64,000 nt of DNA from RBG-13-68-16 sp050018455 (GTDB lineage: Bacteria > Acidobacteriota > Thermoanaerobaculia > Thermoanaerobaculales > Thermoanaerobaculaceae). Numbering within the stretch: position 1 is the stretch's first letter; each line of letters starts with the position of its first letter. The translations under genes were made by a program, and so were the position numbers. The stretch covers positions 59,261-123,260 of the forward strand of contig JBEKAA010000007.1 of NCBI GenBank assembly GCA_050018455.1, written 5' to 3'. Below are positions 18,081 through 27,311 of this stretch, piece after piece. The notes beneath the pieces are model-generated. The model saw only the letters and a program-made list of their open reading frames with translations, was not told where the DNA came from and ran no database searches.

Positions 18081-18527
18081 CTACTGCGCAGGGGCCTTGT
18101 GGGCGTGAACGTCCTTGGTGAAGGTCATCGTCTTGTGGTGGTCCTTGCCGTCGTGGCAGCCATCGCAGGTCGCCTGCGTCGGGATCACGAGGCCGCCGGC
18201 TTTCGCCTTCGCAACGTCCTTCATGACCGACAGGCCCTTGTAGTCCGAGCCCGCTCCGTGGCACGCCTCGCACTGCACGCCGGCCATCGCCTCGTCCTTG
18301 TTGGTCGCATGGCAGGCCAAGCAAGCCGCCTCGAACTTCATCTTCGTAGAGGCCTTCGCGGTCTCGGTAGCCTTCGCGTGCTTTGTCTGCCCCCAGGAGT
18401 CGTACTGTAGTTTGTGACACATCTTGCACTTCTCTGCACCAACAAATGTCGGAGCGGCACTCGCCGTCAGTGCAGAAAGACCGAGGACGGCCACCACCAC
18501 CGCAACCACGATCAAGGTCCTCTTCAT
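18081..18527 (-). CDS. Periplasmic tetraheme cytochrome c (c554-like)
   Basis: The 148-residue protein has a signal peptide (MKRTLIVVAVVVAVLGLSALTASA) and four CxxCH heme sites: CKMCH, CLACH, CEACH and CDGCH. The opening FVGAEKCKMCHKLQYDSWGQTKH resembles cytochrome c554-type carriers. The ATG at 18527 follows AAGGAGGGA. It is downstream of the cytochrome b and 11-heme cytochrome genes on the same strand, separated by about 100 bases, so it is likely part of the same electron-transfer module as a soluble carrier. A strong terminator follows. Confidence 0.9.
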   Translation of the reverse strand: MKRTLIVVAVVVAVLGLSALTASAAPTFVGAEKCKMCHKLQYDSWGQTKHAKATETAKASTKMKFEAACLACHATNKDEAMAGVQCEACHGAGSDYKGLSVMKDVAKAKAGGLVIPTQATCDGCHDGKDHHKTMTFTKDVHAHKAPAQ

Positions 18528-18626
18528 CGATCCCTCCTTCCGCCCCGCAGAGTGGGCCTGACGAATTTTAGACGAACTCGCGTGCTGACGCAACTTTGAC
18601 AAGCCAACGCCCGAGTCGCCTCATGC

Positions 18627-19442
18627 TCACGAGGTCCCCGCCGCCTTGAAAGCCTCGATTCCTGCCACCGAGCCGCGCAACCACGCCACGAGGAACACAG
18701 AGCCCAAGACGAGAATTAACGTGAAGACAAGGAAAACGCCGACCCGCCAGGCCCGCAACGGTGCGGGCGCCGTTTCCTCTCCTCGCCGGAGGCGCGCCAG
18801 CTCGAGAGGGTGCTCCTCGGCGTACTCTTCGGCGCCGAGCTTGCCGGTGAACATCGAGGTGTTCCAGTGGCGGACGTGCACGAAGTAGAAGTGCCATGTA
18901 AGGATCGACAGGAACGCGAGGATGGCTTCGCCGCCGTGGGCGGCCTTCGCCGCCAGCACGACCTCACCCGGGAACAACGAGGTCCACCGCACCGGGTACA
19001 GCAACACGAGGCCCGTCAGCACCATGACGACGGTGCCCCAGACCAGCGCCAGGTACTCGAGTTTCTCGGCAAACGTGTAGCGGTCCATCCGAGGAGGCCG
19101 CTTCTCCAACCCGAGGTTGAACTTAATCTGCTGCATGAGGTTCTTGACGTCGTCGAGCAGCGGCACCATCGGCATCGCGTTTCGGCGCACGAGGTGCAGC
19201 CACCCGGCCTCGATCGCGTGCCACACGAGCTGCAGCGCCATCAGTGTGCCGAGGATGTGGTGGATGAACCGAACCCGCTCAACGCCCCCGATGACCAGAA
19301 CGATCCCCTTGGCCCACATCTCGCCCGCGTACTTCTGGGGCAGCCCCGTGAGGACAAGGCCCAAGAAGCACACCAGCATCACGAGATGGTTGACGATGTG
19401 CCGCCTGCCGAAGCGCCGGATCTGTTCTCCAACCGCGCTCAT
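18627..19442 (-). CDS. Cytochrome b561/formate-dehydrogenase-gamma-like membrane subunit
   Basis: A 271-residue integral protein with at least four membrane spans. Candidate heme-b ligands are His in NHLVML near residue 18, FIHHILG near 60, LVWHAIEA near 73 and LTWHFYFVHVRHW near 195. This arrangement is typical of the di-heme cytochrome b of quinone-linked dehydrogenases. Its ATG overlaps the stop of the 11-heme cytochrome gene (ATGA), so the two are translationally coupled. Together they would form a membrane module passing electrons between the quinone pool and periplasmic c-type hemes. Direction of flow is not shown by the sequence. Confidence 0.88.
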   Translation of the reverse strand: MSAVGEQIRRFGRRHIVNHLVMLVCFLGLVLTGLPQKYAGEMWAKGIVLVIGGVERVRFIHHILGTLMALQLVWHAIEAGWLHLVRRNAMPMVPLLDDVKNLMQQIKFNLGLEKRPPRMDRYTFAEKLEYLALVWGTVVMVLTGLVLLYPVRWTSLFPGEVVLAAKAAHGGEAILAFLSILTWHFYFVHVRHWNTSMFTGKLGAEEYAEEHPLELARLRRGEETAPAPLRAWRVGVFLVFTLILVLGSVFLVAWLRGSVAGIEAFKAAGTS

Positions 19443-20677
19443 GAGGACCTCCGAGTGCGGCGACGTCCGATGATGTCAACCGCGATGTACACCAGGAAGA
19501 AGCCGATCGTGCCAGGGATCACCATTCGGTAGAAAACTCGAACCCAGTAGATCATGGGGAACTTGGTCGGCGATGGAACGTAGTGGCCGGTCCAGGCCGA
19601 GAGGAAGCTCGCCGTGGCAGCCTTGTGACATGCCTGGCAGCGGGTCAGGAGGCGTTGCTGGATCTGGGCGTCGCCGGAGGAGCGAACCGACTCGACGTCG
19701 TGGTACCCGTGACAGTCGTAGCAGACGGCCTGGTTGAGAGGCTGGTCGGGGGACGCGGCGCGAAACAACTCGGCAGTCGTGCCGTGGAAGTCGGCGACGT
19801 AGGTGGAGTATACCTGCGTCGAGAGCCCGTACTTCGCCATGATCTTCTCGTTGGCGTGGCAGCGCCCACAGGTCTTCGGCGATGCGAGGCGGAACTTCGG
19901 GAGGAGAGGATCCAGCGTCCCGTGCGCTTCGTGACAGTCGACACACGTCGGCACATCGGGGTTGTCGTTGGCGGTCAAGGCGGCTCCGTGCACGCTCTTG
20001 CGGTACGCCTCCGCGACCCGACCGTGGCACTTGCCGCAGGTGAAGGAGATGTTGCGTCGGGCAACGCGCGAACCCTTCTCCGAGGGCGCCAGGATGTCGT
20101 GGGAGCCGTGGCACGAGACACAGGTAGCGGCGACGTCAAGGCCCGCGAGCTGTACCGCCTGGCCGTGCACGCCGACTAGGTACTCCTTCTTCGCATGGCA
20201 GGCCAGGCAGCGGGACGCCACATTCACCGGCGCCATCGCAGAGGCCGGGTCCTTGATCGGTCTCACGTCGTGCGCGCGGTGACATGCCCAGCACGGCGCC
20301 CGGAGCTGGCTGCCGCCCTTGGGGTCCCGGTGGGCGCTCTGGTCGACCTGCTTGAGCGCATCCTCGTGGCACGTCACGCAGGGGCTCTCCTTCAGCATGT
20401 CCGCGGGGTGAGGAATCTCGTTCGCCTTCGGGTGGCAATCCGCGCACGCTATTCCGGTGTGCGCGTCTCCCTGCTCGGCCGGGTGTTTGACCAGCCGTTC
20501 GATCCTCTCTGCCGTCAGTTTGAGGTCCATCGCGCTGGCTGCATCGGCTACCTGCTGTTTGGAGCCGTGGCACTCCAGGCACGCCCTGTCGTCCGCTGCC
20601 CATACCGGTATTCCTGATATTGCCAACGTCAGCGCCGCGAGGCAGTAAGCGGGGTTCAGAAATCGTTTCGATTTCAT
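19439..20677 (-). CDS. Undecaheme cytochrome c with C-terminal membrane anchor
   Basis: The 412-residue protein has a signal peptide and eleven CxxCH sites (CLECH, CADCH, CVTCH, CWACH, CLACH, CVSCH, CGKCH, CVDCH, CGRCH, CYDCH, CQACH). A membrane span (MVIPGTIGFFLVYIAVDII) near residues 378-400 ends the chain. Spacing of the sites is irregular, as in NrfB/octaheme-type electron conduits. GGGGGAGAG precedes the ATG. It forms an operon with the cytochrome b gene. Such pairs act as quinol-linked reductases or oxidases, for example the Cbc-type complexes of metal reducers. No substrate-specific catalytic subunit is present here. Confidence 0.9.
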   Translation of the reverse strand: MKSKRFLNPAYCLAALTLAISGIPVWAADDRACLECHGSKQQVADAASAMDLKLTAERIERLVKHPAEQGDAHTGIACADCHPKANEIPHPADMLKESPCVTCHEDALKQVDQSAHRDPKGGSQLRAPCWACHRAHDVRPIKDPASAMAPVNVASRCLACHAKKEYLVGVHGQAVQLAGLDVAATCVSCHGSHDILAPSEKGSRVARRNISFTCGKCHGRVAEAYRKSVHGAALTANDNPDVPTCVDCHEAHGTLDPLLPKFRLASPKTCGRCHANEKIMAKYGLSTQVYSTYVADFHGTTAELFRAASPDQPLNQAVCYDCHGYHDVESVRSSGDAQIQQRLLTRCQACHKAATASFLSAWTGHYVPSPTKFPMIYWVRVFYRMVIPGTIGFFLVYIAVDIIGRRRTRRSS

Positions 20678-20715
20678 TACTCTCCCCCTCGTTCGTCATC
20701 TTCTGCTATGTCCAG

Positions 20716-20727
20716 CTTGACGTCAAG
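20716..20727. promoter_or_regulatory. 12-bp perfect palindrome between cytochrome operon and dsbD
   Basis: CTTGACGTCAAG is self-complementary. It sits in the 125-base gap between the divergent 11-heme cytochrome gene and dsbD, about 40 bases from the former and 75 from the latter. A shared regulator site is plausible; the regulator is not identified. Confidence 0.4.
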
Positions 20728-20802
20728 TGATGTGGAACAACGGAGCAACAGGCGGCAAAATGCTACAGTGAACGGCCGGCGTCGAGCCGAGCGGGAGGTG
20801 GT

Positions 20803-22596
20803 GTGCGCCGCTTACTTCTCCTGGCAGGTGTTTACCTTGCGTTCCTTTCCGGTTCGGCGAACGCCGCCGGGCCTGTTTTTGCCGTCGTAGCGACGTGGAA
20901 GGACACCCCGCCTAGCCCAGGAGGCAGTGCCATCCTCGAAGTTGAAGTGACCGTCCAACCTGGATGGCACGTCAACGCCGACCGGCCTCTCGACCCCTAC
21001 CTGATCCCCACCAGGGCGAGCCTCGATCTGCCGTCCGGCTGGACCGCGACCAAGCCCAACTACCCGCCCCCGAAGCTCGCCAGGCTGAGTTTCAGCGAGG
21101 ACAGTCTTGCGGTCTTCGAAGGCCGGTTCTCGATCACGATCCTCATCAGCGTCGCGTCCGGGGCCGGTCGCCCGGACGCCCTGCACGGCCTTGTCGAGGC
21201 CCAGGCCTGCAACAACCAACTCTGCCTTGCGCCGGCGGAGGTTCCTTTCACCGTGGCGCTTGCTGCCGCCGCAACGACCGCCCCAGCAAACGGCGGCCCA
21301 GCGCCGGCCACAGCGCCCGGCACCGGTACACCAGAACGCCCAAGCCCGGCGACAGCCCAGGCTGCAGCCGGCGTGCCCAACGGGTTTGGGGGCGCAGGCC
21401 TCCTTCTCCAGCTCGCGATAGTCTTCCTCGCCGGCCTCGCCTTGAACCTGACCCCTTGTGTCTATCCGCTCATTCCGATCACGGTGGGCTTCTTCGCCGC
21501 CCAGAAGCCGGACAGCCGCAGGCGGGCCTGGCTTCTTGCTTCGACCTACGTTCTCGGGATGAGCGCGACCTACTCCGCGCTCGGAGTGCTTGCGGCCCTC
21601 TCAGGCCGCCTCTTCGGCTCCGCGATGCAGTCCCCCTGGGTGGTTGGGCTGATCGTGTGCGTCCTGTTGGCGTTCGCGGCGTCGATGTTCGGCCTCTGGG
21701 AGCTACGGGTTCCGGCTTGGGCATCGCGGGCGTCTGGCGGACGCAGCGGACTCGCCGGAGCCCTGGTCATGGGCCTCGTGGTCGGGCTCGTGGCGGCGCC
21801 CTGCATCGGTCCCTTCGTTCTCGGTTTGCTCACGTACGTCGGTCAGAGGCAAAATGTCTGGTTGGGTTTCGTCCTCTTCTTCGCGCTCTCGCTCGGTCTC
21901 GGCTTCCCCTACCTGTTGCTCGGCGTGTTCACGGGAGCGCTTGACCGTCTCCCGAACTCGGGTGTTTGGATGACCGGCGTCCGTCAGCTCTTCGGAGTCC
22001 TCTTGATCGCCCTGGCGGGCTACTTCGTGCGCCCGCTCCTCCCGCGGCCCACCGGAGACCTCCTCTTCGCGGCCCTCCTTGTAGCCGGCGGCCTGTATCT
22101 TCTCCTCGTCGCACGGCCCGGCCACGAGCAGCCCTGGGTGGACCGATTCATGCGCCTCGCGAGCGCGGCCGTGCTCCTGGCCGGCGTTCTCCTCATTCCC
22201 CCAAAGGGCAAGACAACGGGCGGCGAGGTGATCTGGGAGGTGTACGACGAGGCGTCGGTGCAACGAGCGATTTCGAGTCGGAAGCCGGTGGTGCTGGACT
22301 TCTACGCCACATGGTGCCTCCCGTGCAAGGAACTCGAGGAGAGAACGTTCGCTCAGCCGGAGGTCGCCGCCCGCCTGGCTTCTTTCGTGCGTTTCAAGGT
22401 GGACCTCACGACCAGCGATCCGGCGACCGAAGCGCTACGCCGCCGCTTCGAGGTGGCCGGCGTCCCGACCATTGCATTCTTCGTGGGAGGCCGTGAGGTC
22501 AGCTCCGCGCGGTTGACGGGTTTCGAGGACCCCGCTGCCTTTCTCAGGCGTCTGGCGAGTGTCGAGGAGAATTTGCAACCAGGCAACGGACCCTGA
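20803..22596 (+). CDS. dsbD: Thiol:disulfide interchange protein DsbD
   Basis: A 597-residue protein with all three DsbD parts. There is a signal peptide and an N-terminal periplasmic domain (to about residue 190) with the cysteine pair in ACNNQLC. The membrane domain has eight spans with cysteines in TPCVYPL and APCIGPF, and the C-terminal thioredoxin-like domain has WCLPC near residue 505. It carries reducing power from cytoplasmic thioredoxin to the periplasm, needed for cytochrome c maturation, which fits the divergent cytochrome operon. The GTG start has GGGAGG seven bases upstream. A proline/alanine linker near residues 165-185 joins the first two parts. Confidence 0.95.
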   Translation: MRRLLLLAGVYLAFLSGSANAAGPVFAVVATWKDTPPSPGGSAILEVEVTVQPGWHVNADRPLDPYLIPTRASLDLPSGWTATKPNYPPPKLARLSFSEDSLAVFEGRFSITILISVASGAGRPDALHGLVEAQACNNQLCLAPAEVPFTVALAAAATTAPANGGPAPATAPGTGTPERPSPATAQAAAGVPNGFGGAGLLLQLAIVFLAGLALNLTPCVYPLIPITVGFFAAQKPDSRRRAWLLASTYVLGMSATYSALGVLAALSGRLFGSAMQSPWVVGLIVCVLLAFAASMFGLWELRVPAWASRASGGRSGLAGALVMGLVVGLVAAPCIGPFVLGLLTYVGQRQNVWLGFVLFFALSLGLGFPYLLLGVFTGALDRLPNSGVWMTGVRQLFGVLLIALAGYFVRPLLPRPTGDLLFAALLVAGGLYLLLVARPGHEQPWVDRFMRLASAAVLLAGVLLIPPKGKTTGGEVIWEVYDEASVQRAISSRKPVVLDFYATWCLPCKELEERTFAQPEVAARLASFVRFKVDLTTSDPATEALRRRFEVAGVPTIAFFVGGREVSSARLTGFEDPAAFLRRLASVEENLQPGNGP

Positions 22597-22613
22597 ACTT
22601 CTTCTCCTCGCTT

Positions 22614-23495
22614 CTACCCTTTGTTCCCCGAGTTTCCAGTCGTGATCGCTTCCTCCCAGGCCCAGACCGATTTGTCCTCGTCGAACTCCGGCAGCTTGGG
22701 CATGTGCCCCCTGGCGGCGTTGGCGCGCCACTCCCACAGAATCGCCCACTTCAGGTACGTCCCGAACGCCTGCAGCATGCAGAAGACGAGGCCGGGCATT
22801 CCGTCGAGGAACCCGAGCTGAAGTAGGTACATTCGGACAAACCGCCAGAGCGGACGGCCGAAGACTTCCGCGAAGCCGGACCGGCGGTTCGTGGTCCACC
22901 CCTGAGCGGCTCCCCAGAAACCGTACTTGACGATTCGCGGGAGGTACTGGTCGAACGACTCGACCATGTAGTGCAGCATCGGGTTCTTCAGAACGAGCGC
23001 CGGACCTCGCGTCTGCATGTCCGCGTGCACCCGCTTGTTCGGGTAGCGGCCCGCGCCCCGCTTCACGAGACGGACGACCCTGTCGTGCTGCCAGCCCGAG
23101 TAGCGGATCTCTCGGTCCATGAAGTACGCACGCCTCTTGATCGTGTATGCGTCGGCCCGCGGACCCGCCGCGAGGGTGGCGGTGATCTCAGCCTGGAGCT
23201 CGGGGGTGCAGCGCTCGTCCGCGTCGAAGATCAGCAGCCATTCGAAGCGGGTCTGATCCATCGCCCAGTTCTTCTGCGATGCGGAGCCCATGTACGGCCG
23301 CTGAAAAAGGCGAACCTCTGGGTGCGACCTCGCTATCTCGGGCGTCCGGTCGGTCGAGAAGGAGTCGACGACCACGATCTCGTCGCACCAGAGCAGCGAC
23401 TCGATGCAGTCACCGATGTTGTGCTCCTCGTTGAACGTCGTGATGACCGCCGAAATTCGCGGATGGTCCTGGGGGTTTGCCTCACCCGATGCCAT
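22614..23495 (-). CDS. Glycosyltransferase family 2 (WaaE/KdtX-like)
   Basis: The 293-residue protein has the GT-A fold of family 2: SAVITTFNEEHNI at residues 15-27, the first aspartate region VVVDSFSTDRT near 47, and the metal-binding DADE near 93-96. The layout, with a hydrophobic C-terminal stretch (LQLGFLDGMPGLVFCML) and FKRAYFMDREIRYSGW-type middle region, is that of WaaE-like lipopolysaccharide core glucosyltransferases. It would add a sugar to lipid-linked glycan on the inner face of the membrane. No lipopolysaccharide cluster is adjacent. The gene is convergent with dsbD. Confidence 0.85.
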   Translation of the reverse strand: MASGEANPQDHPRISAVITTFNEEHNIGDCIESLLWCDEIVVVDSFSTDRTPEIARSHPEVRLFQRPYMGSASQKNWAMDQTRFEWLLIFDADERCTPELQAEITATLAAGPRADAYTIKRRAYFMDREIRYSGWQHDRVVRLVKRGAGRYPNKRVHADMQTRGPALVLKNPMLHYMVESFDQYLPRIVKYGFWGAAQGWTTNRRSGFAEVFGRPLWRFVRMYLLQLGFLDGMPGLVFCMLQAFGTYLKWAILWEWRANAARGHMPKLPEFDEDKSVWAWEEAITTGNSGNKG

Positions 23496-23574
23496 TCTTA
23501 CCTCCGCACCGGCATGTTACACGGCCACGAGGGAAGTGGCTCCCTGGGGACTTCGCCTGGGGGCACCTCGCACG

Positions 23575-24819
<1,245 letters not shown>

Positions 24820-24925
24820 GGCCCCCCCATTCTCGTCGGCCGCAAACACTTTGCCGGGCGGAGCGTACACACGAGGCGCCACATGGTCAAGAACCCGACC
24901 CCTTGTGAACGGGTGCAGCGGAGGC

Positions 24926-24931
24926 TAAAGT
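24926..24931 (+). promoter_or_regulatory. -10 box TAAAGT 6 bases before cdd
   Basis: TAAAGT, six bases, then ATG at 24938. There is a GGAGG at 24920-24924, but it lies upstream of the box and would not be in the transcript. Confidence 0.45.
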
Positions 24932-24937
24932 GACCGG

Positions 24938-25339
24938 ATGGAACTGGCTCCGCTAACCATCGAGCGACTCATCGAGGCGGCCCGTCGAGCCCAGCAGAAA
25001 GCGTACGCGCCATATTCGCAGTTCCCGGTCGGCGCGGCGGTGCTCGCCGAGGACGGGCGGATCTTCATGGGTTGCAACGTGGAGAACAGCTCGTTCGGCC
25101 TCACCGTGTGCGCGGAGCGAAACGCCGTGGCGGCGGCGATCGTGGCGGGCGCGCGTCCATCAGCTGTCGCTGTGGTAGCCAGTGCCGCGCCGGTCGCGCC
25201 GTGCGGGGCCTGCAGGCAGGTCCTCGCAGAGTTCTCCGCCCAGATGCCCGTGATTCTCGCGACCTCTGTCGGCGACGGCAAACAGGTTACGGGTCTCGAT
25301 GCGCTCCTGCCCGATGCTTTCCACTTCACCAGGGTCTAA
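24938..25339 (+). CDS. cdd: Cytidine deaminase
   Basis: A 133-residue homotetrameric-type enzyme that deaminates cytidine and deoxycytidine for pyrimidine salvage. The zinc site is complete: CAERNAV near residues 53-59 (Cys ligand and catalytic Glu) and PCGACRQVL near 88-96 (two Cys ligands). YSQFPVGAAV near 22-31 and GCNVENSSFGLT are also family marks. Length is typical. It converges on and overlaps by four bases the FHA regulator gene. The start sits close behind a TAAAGT box. Confidence 0.95.
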   Translation: MELAPLTIERLIEAARRAQQKAYAPYSQFPVGAAVLAEDGRIFMGCNVENSSFGLTVCAERNAVAAAIVAGARPSAVAVVASAAPVAPCGACRQVLAEFSAQMPVILATSVGDGKQVTGLDALLPDAFHFTRV

Positions 25340-27147
25340 GACTTGACCGCGCGCCGGCGCAGGAATCGGTAGTCCGGCACCTCATACTCCTTGAGCTTGG
25401 CGATCAGCGCCCCGCGTGAGATTCCCAGGGTGCGCGCCGCTTTCGACTGGTTGCCCTTGAGCCGGCGCATCACGCGGTCGATGGTCATCCGCTCGACGCG
25501 GGGAACGATTTCCTTGAGGCTGTCCGACGCCAGCACGTCGCTCAGACCGGTGACAGCGTCGCCACGTTTAGCGTCGATGAGGGGTTTCCTGGAGGGCAGG
25601 TTCTCGCACCTGACCATCTCGCCGTCCGGCGTGGCGGTGACGAGGCGGTTGATCTCGCCGACCAACTCGGCCATCTCTCCCGGAAACGAATGGGCCAGAA
25701 GCGTGTTGAGACACTCGAGTGTGATCCCCCGCAGAGTCTTGCCCTGCTCGTCCGCGACTCTTCTGAGCAGGCCGGCTATCAGAAGGGGTAGATCCTCCCG
25801 CCGTTCGGCCAGACGCGGCACACGCAGCATGCGGCGGGAGAAGAGAAGGAACAGCGCAGACGCGAACTTGCCCTGTTGAACGAGGGCGAGAGGATCTTCC
25901 CCACATGTGACGATCCAGAGGATGGACTGACCACCCGCCGGAGCACGCTGCTGAGCCGAGATCAAGCCGGCGAGCTCCGCTTGCATCGCTAGAGGGAGTC
26001 GATCCACGTTCCGCAGTATCAGTGCGCCTCCGCGCGCCTTTCCCAGAGCTCCTTCGGCGCTTCCGGCGAGGCTCGGATGGCCCGCGGGGCCGAACAGAAG
26101 GCCGCGCACATGTGCCTCGTCCAACCCCTGGCCGTCGACGACGAGGACGGGGCGTCCCTGCATTGTGCCGATCGCGGCCAGCAAACGAGCCGTCTCGGTG
26201 CGACCGACCCCCTCGCCGCCGCAGACGAGGACGGGATCGCCCCCAAGAGCTGCCCCGAGCATCCCGGCCCGCAAGACCTGGACTGCCTGAGAGCTGCCGG
26301 GGACATCGGCGTCCAGGCGCTGGGCCGCCTCCTTTTCCCTGCTACCGATCGAAACGTCTTCACGGCCTATGTCGCGCCATCGCATCCCGAGCAGATGCGC
26401 CGCCTCGCACAGGAGACCGACGCCTTCGTTTCCGAGGCTGCCGATCGGGCGAGCTGCCACGACCGCCACCAACTCCTGCGCCGGAGAGACAACGGGAACG
26501 ACGGCGACCGACCCTCCGTCGTGACTGACCTGGGCATACCGCCCGGGCGTCATGAGCTCGCTCAAGACCGAAGGAGCCAGGCGCGGCACGCTGCCGGCCC
26601 ACACGGAGGCCAGGGCAACGGGTTCACTTTCCGCCCGGGGAACCAGCACTGCCACCTCAACGCCCGGCAGGGCGTCGCGAACAACGCCTATCAGTCTCTG
26701 AAAGCAGTCGTGCCGGGGCGCGGCGAGGATCTCGCTGAGCTTGGTTCGCGCCGCGGCGAACCCCGTGGGATCGGGCAGGAACACCGCCTGCTCCGCGACC
26801 TCGCGCGCCCTTGCCATGGACCCCGCCGCGGGGGCATCCGCCTTGTCGCCCTCGATGCCCTGGCCGCCGCCCCGGTAAACGAGCGTCACGCCGCCGAGGC
26901 GGATCTTGTCCCCAGGGTTGAGGACGCCTCGTGCCCTCCTCTCGCCATTGAGAACCACCGTGAGGCGATCCCCCGTCACAAAGGTGAACACTCCGCCGTT
27001 GCGATGGATGACGAGGTGCCGCTCGCCAACGCCCGGAGACCGCACGACGACGTCGTTCTTGCTCGACGATCCCACGGTGATCTGGCTGCTGGAGAGGCGG
27101 TACGTCAGCACAGCACCGTTTTCCGACTCAAGTGCGAGCACAACCAT
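25336..27147 (-). CDS. FHA-GAF-AAA-Fis regulator with degenerate ATPase
   Basis: The 603-residue protein has an FHA domain (about residues 5-95, with GSSSKNDVVVRSPGVGERH as the phosphothreonine-binding loop), a GAF-like region (about 135-265), an AAA domain like that of sigma-54 activators (about 285-500), and a Fis-type HTH (NQSKAARTLGISRGALIAKLKEY) at the end. The AAA is defective. The P-loop reads GGEGVGRT with Arg in place of Lys, the Walker B region reads LILRNVD without Asp-Glu, and no GAFTGA loop is present. It probably binds DNA but cannot drive sigma-54 open-complex formation. ATG 27147 follows GGGAGGT and lies inside the transcript predicted from the upstream promoter. Confidence 0.85.
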   Translation of the reverse strand: MVVLALESENGAVLTYRLSSSQITVGSSSKNDVVVRSPGVGERHLVIHRNGGVFTFVTGDRLTVVLNGERRARGVLNPGDKIRLGGVTLVYRGGGQGIEGDKADAPAAGSMARAREVAEQAVFLPDPTGFAAARTKLSEILAAPRHDCFQRLIGVVRDALPGVEVAVLVPRAESEPVALASVWAGSVPRLAPSVLSELMTPGRYAQVSHDGGSVAVVPVVSPAQELVAVVAARPIGSLGNEGVGLLCEAAHLLGMRWRDIGREDVSIGSREKEAAQRLDADVPGSSQAVQVLRAGMLGAALGGDPVLVCGGEGVGRTETARLLAAIGTMQGRPVLVVDGQGLDEAHVRGLLFGPAGHPSLAGSAEGALGKARGGALILRNVDRLPLAMQAELAGLISAQQRAPAGGQSILWIVTCGEDPLALVQQGKFASALFLLFSRRMLRVPRLAERREDLPLLIAGLLRRVADEQGKTLRGITLECLNTLLAHSFPGEMAELVGEINRLVTATPDGEMVRCENLPSRKPLIDAKRGDAVTGLSDVLASDSLKEIVPRVERMTIDRVMRRLKGNQSKAARTLGISRGALIAKLKEYEVPDYRFLRRRAVKS

Positions 27148-27170
27148 TGCACCTCCCATGGGCCTGTTCA

Positions 27171-27198
27171 ATTATACTCCAGTCAGAAACGGCTTCAA
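27171..27198 (-). promoter_or_regulatory. Sigma-70-type promoter of the FHA regulator gene
   Basis: On the minus strand TTGAAG (27193-27198) and TATAAT (27171-27176) are separated by 16 bases. Predicted transcription begins near 27164, ahead of GGGAGGT and the ATG at 27147, which rules out the alternative ATG at 27171. Confidence 0.7.
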
Positions 27199-27311
27199 GC
27201 CCTGAATGTACTCAGATCACGCAATACAGAGTCGGTTCGAGAATGCGGCATGGCCTGTCAAGCATGAGGACTTGTGGACCTGTGATGCCCGCCCACGCGG
27301 ACACCGCCGGG

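Noticed and set aside
27212..27262. tRNA-like GGTTCGAGA segment
   Set aside because: No acceptor stem, D-arm or anticodon arm could be paired around it.
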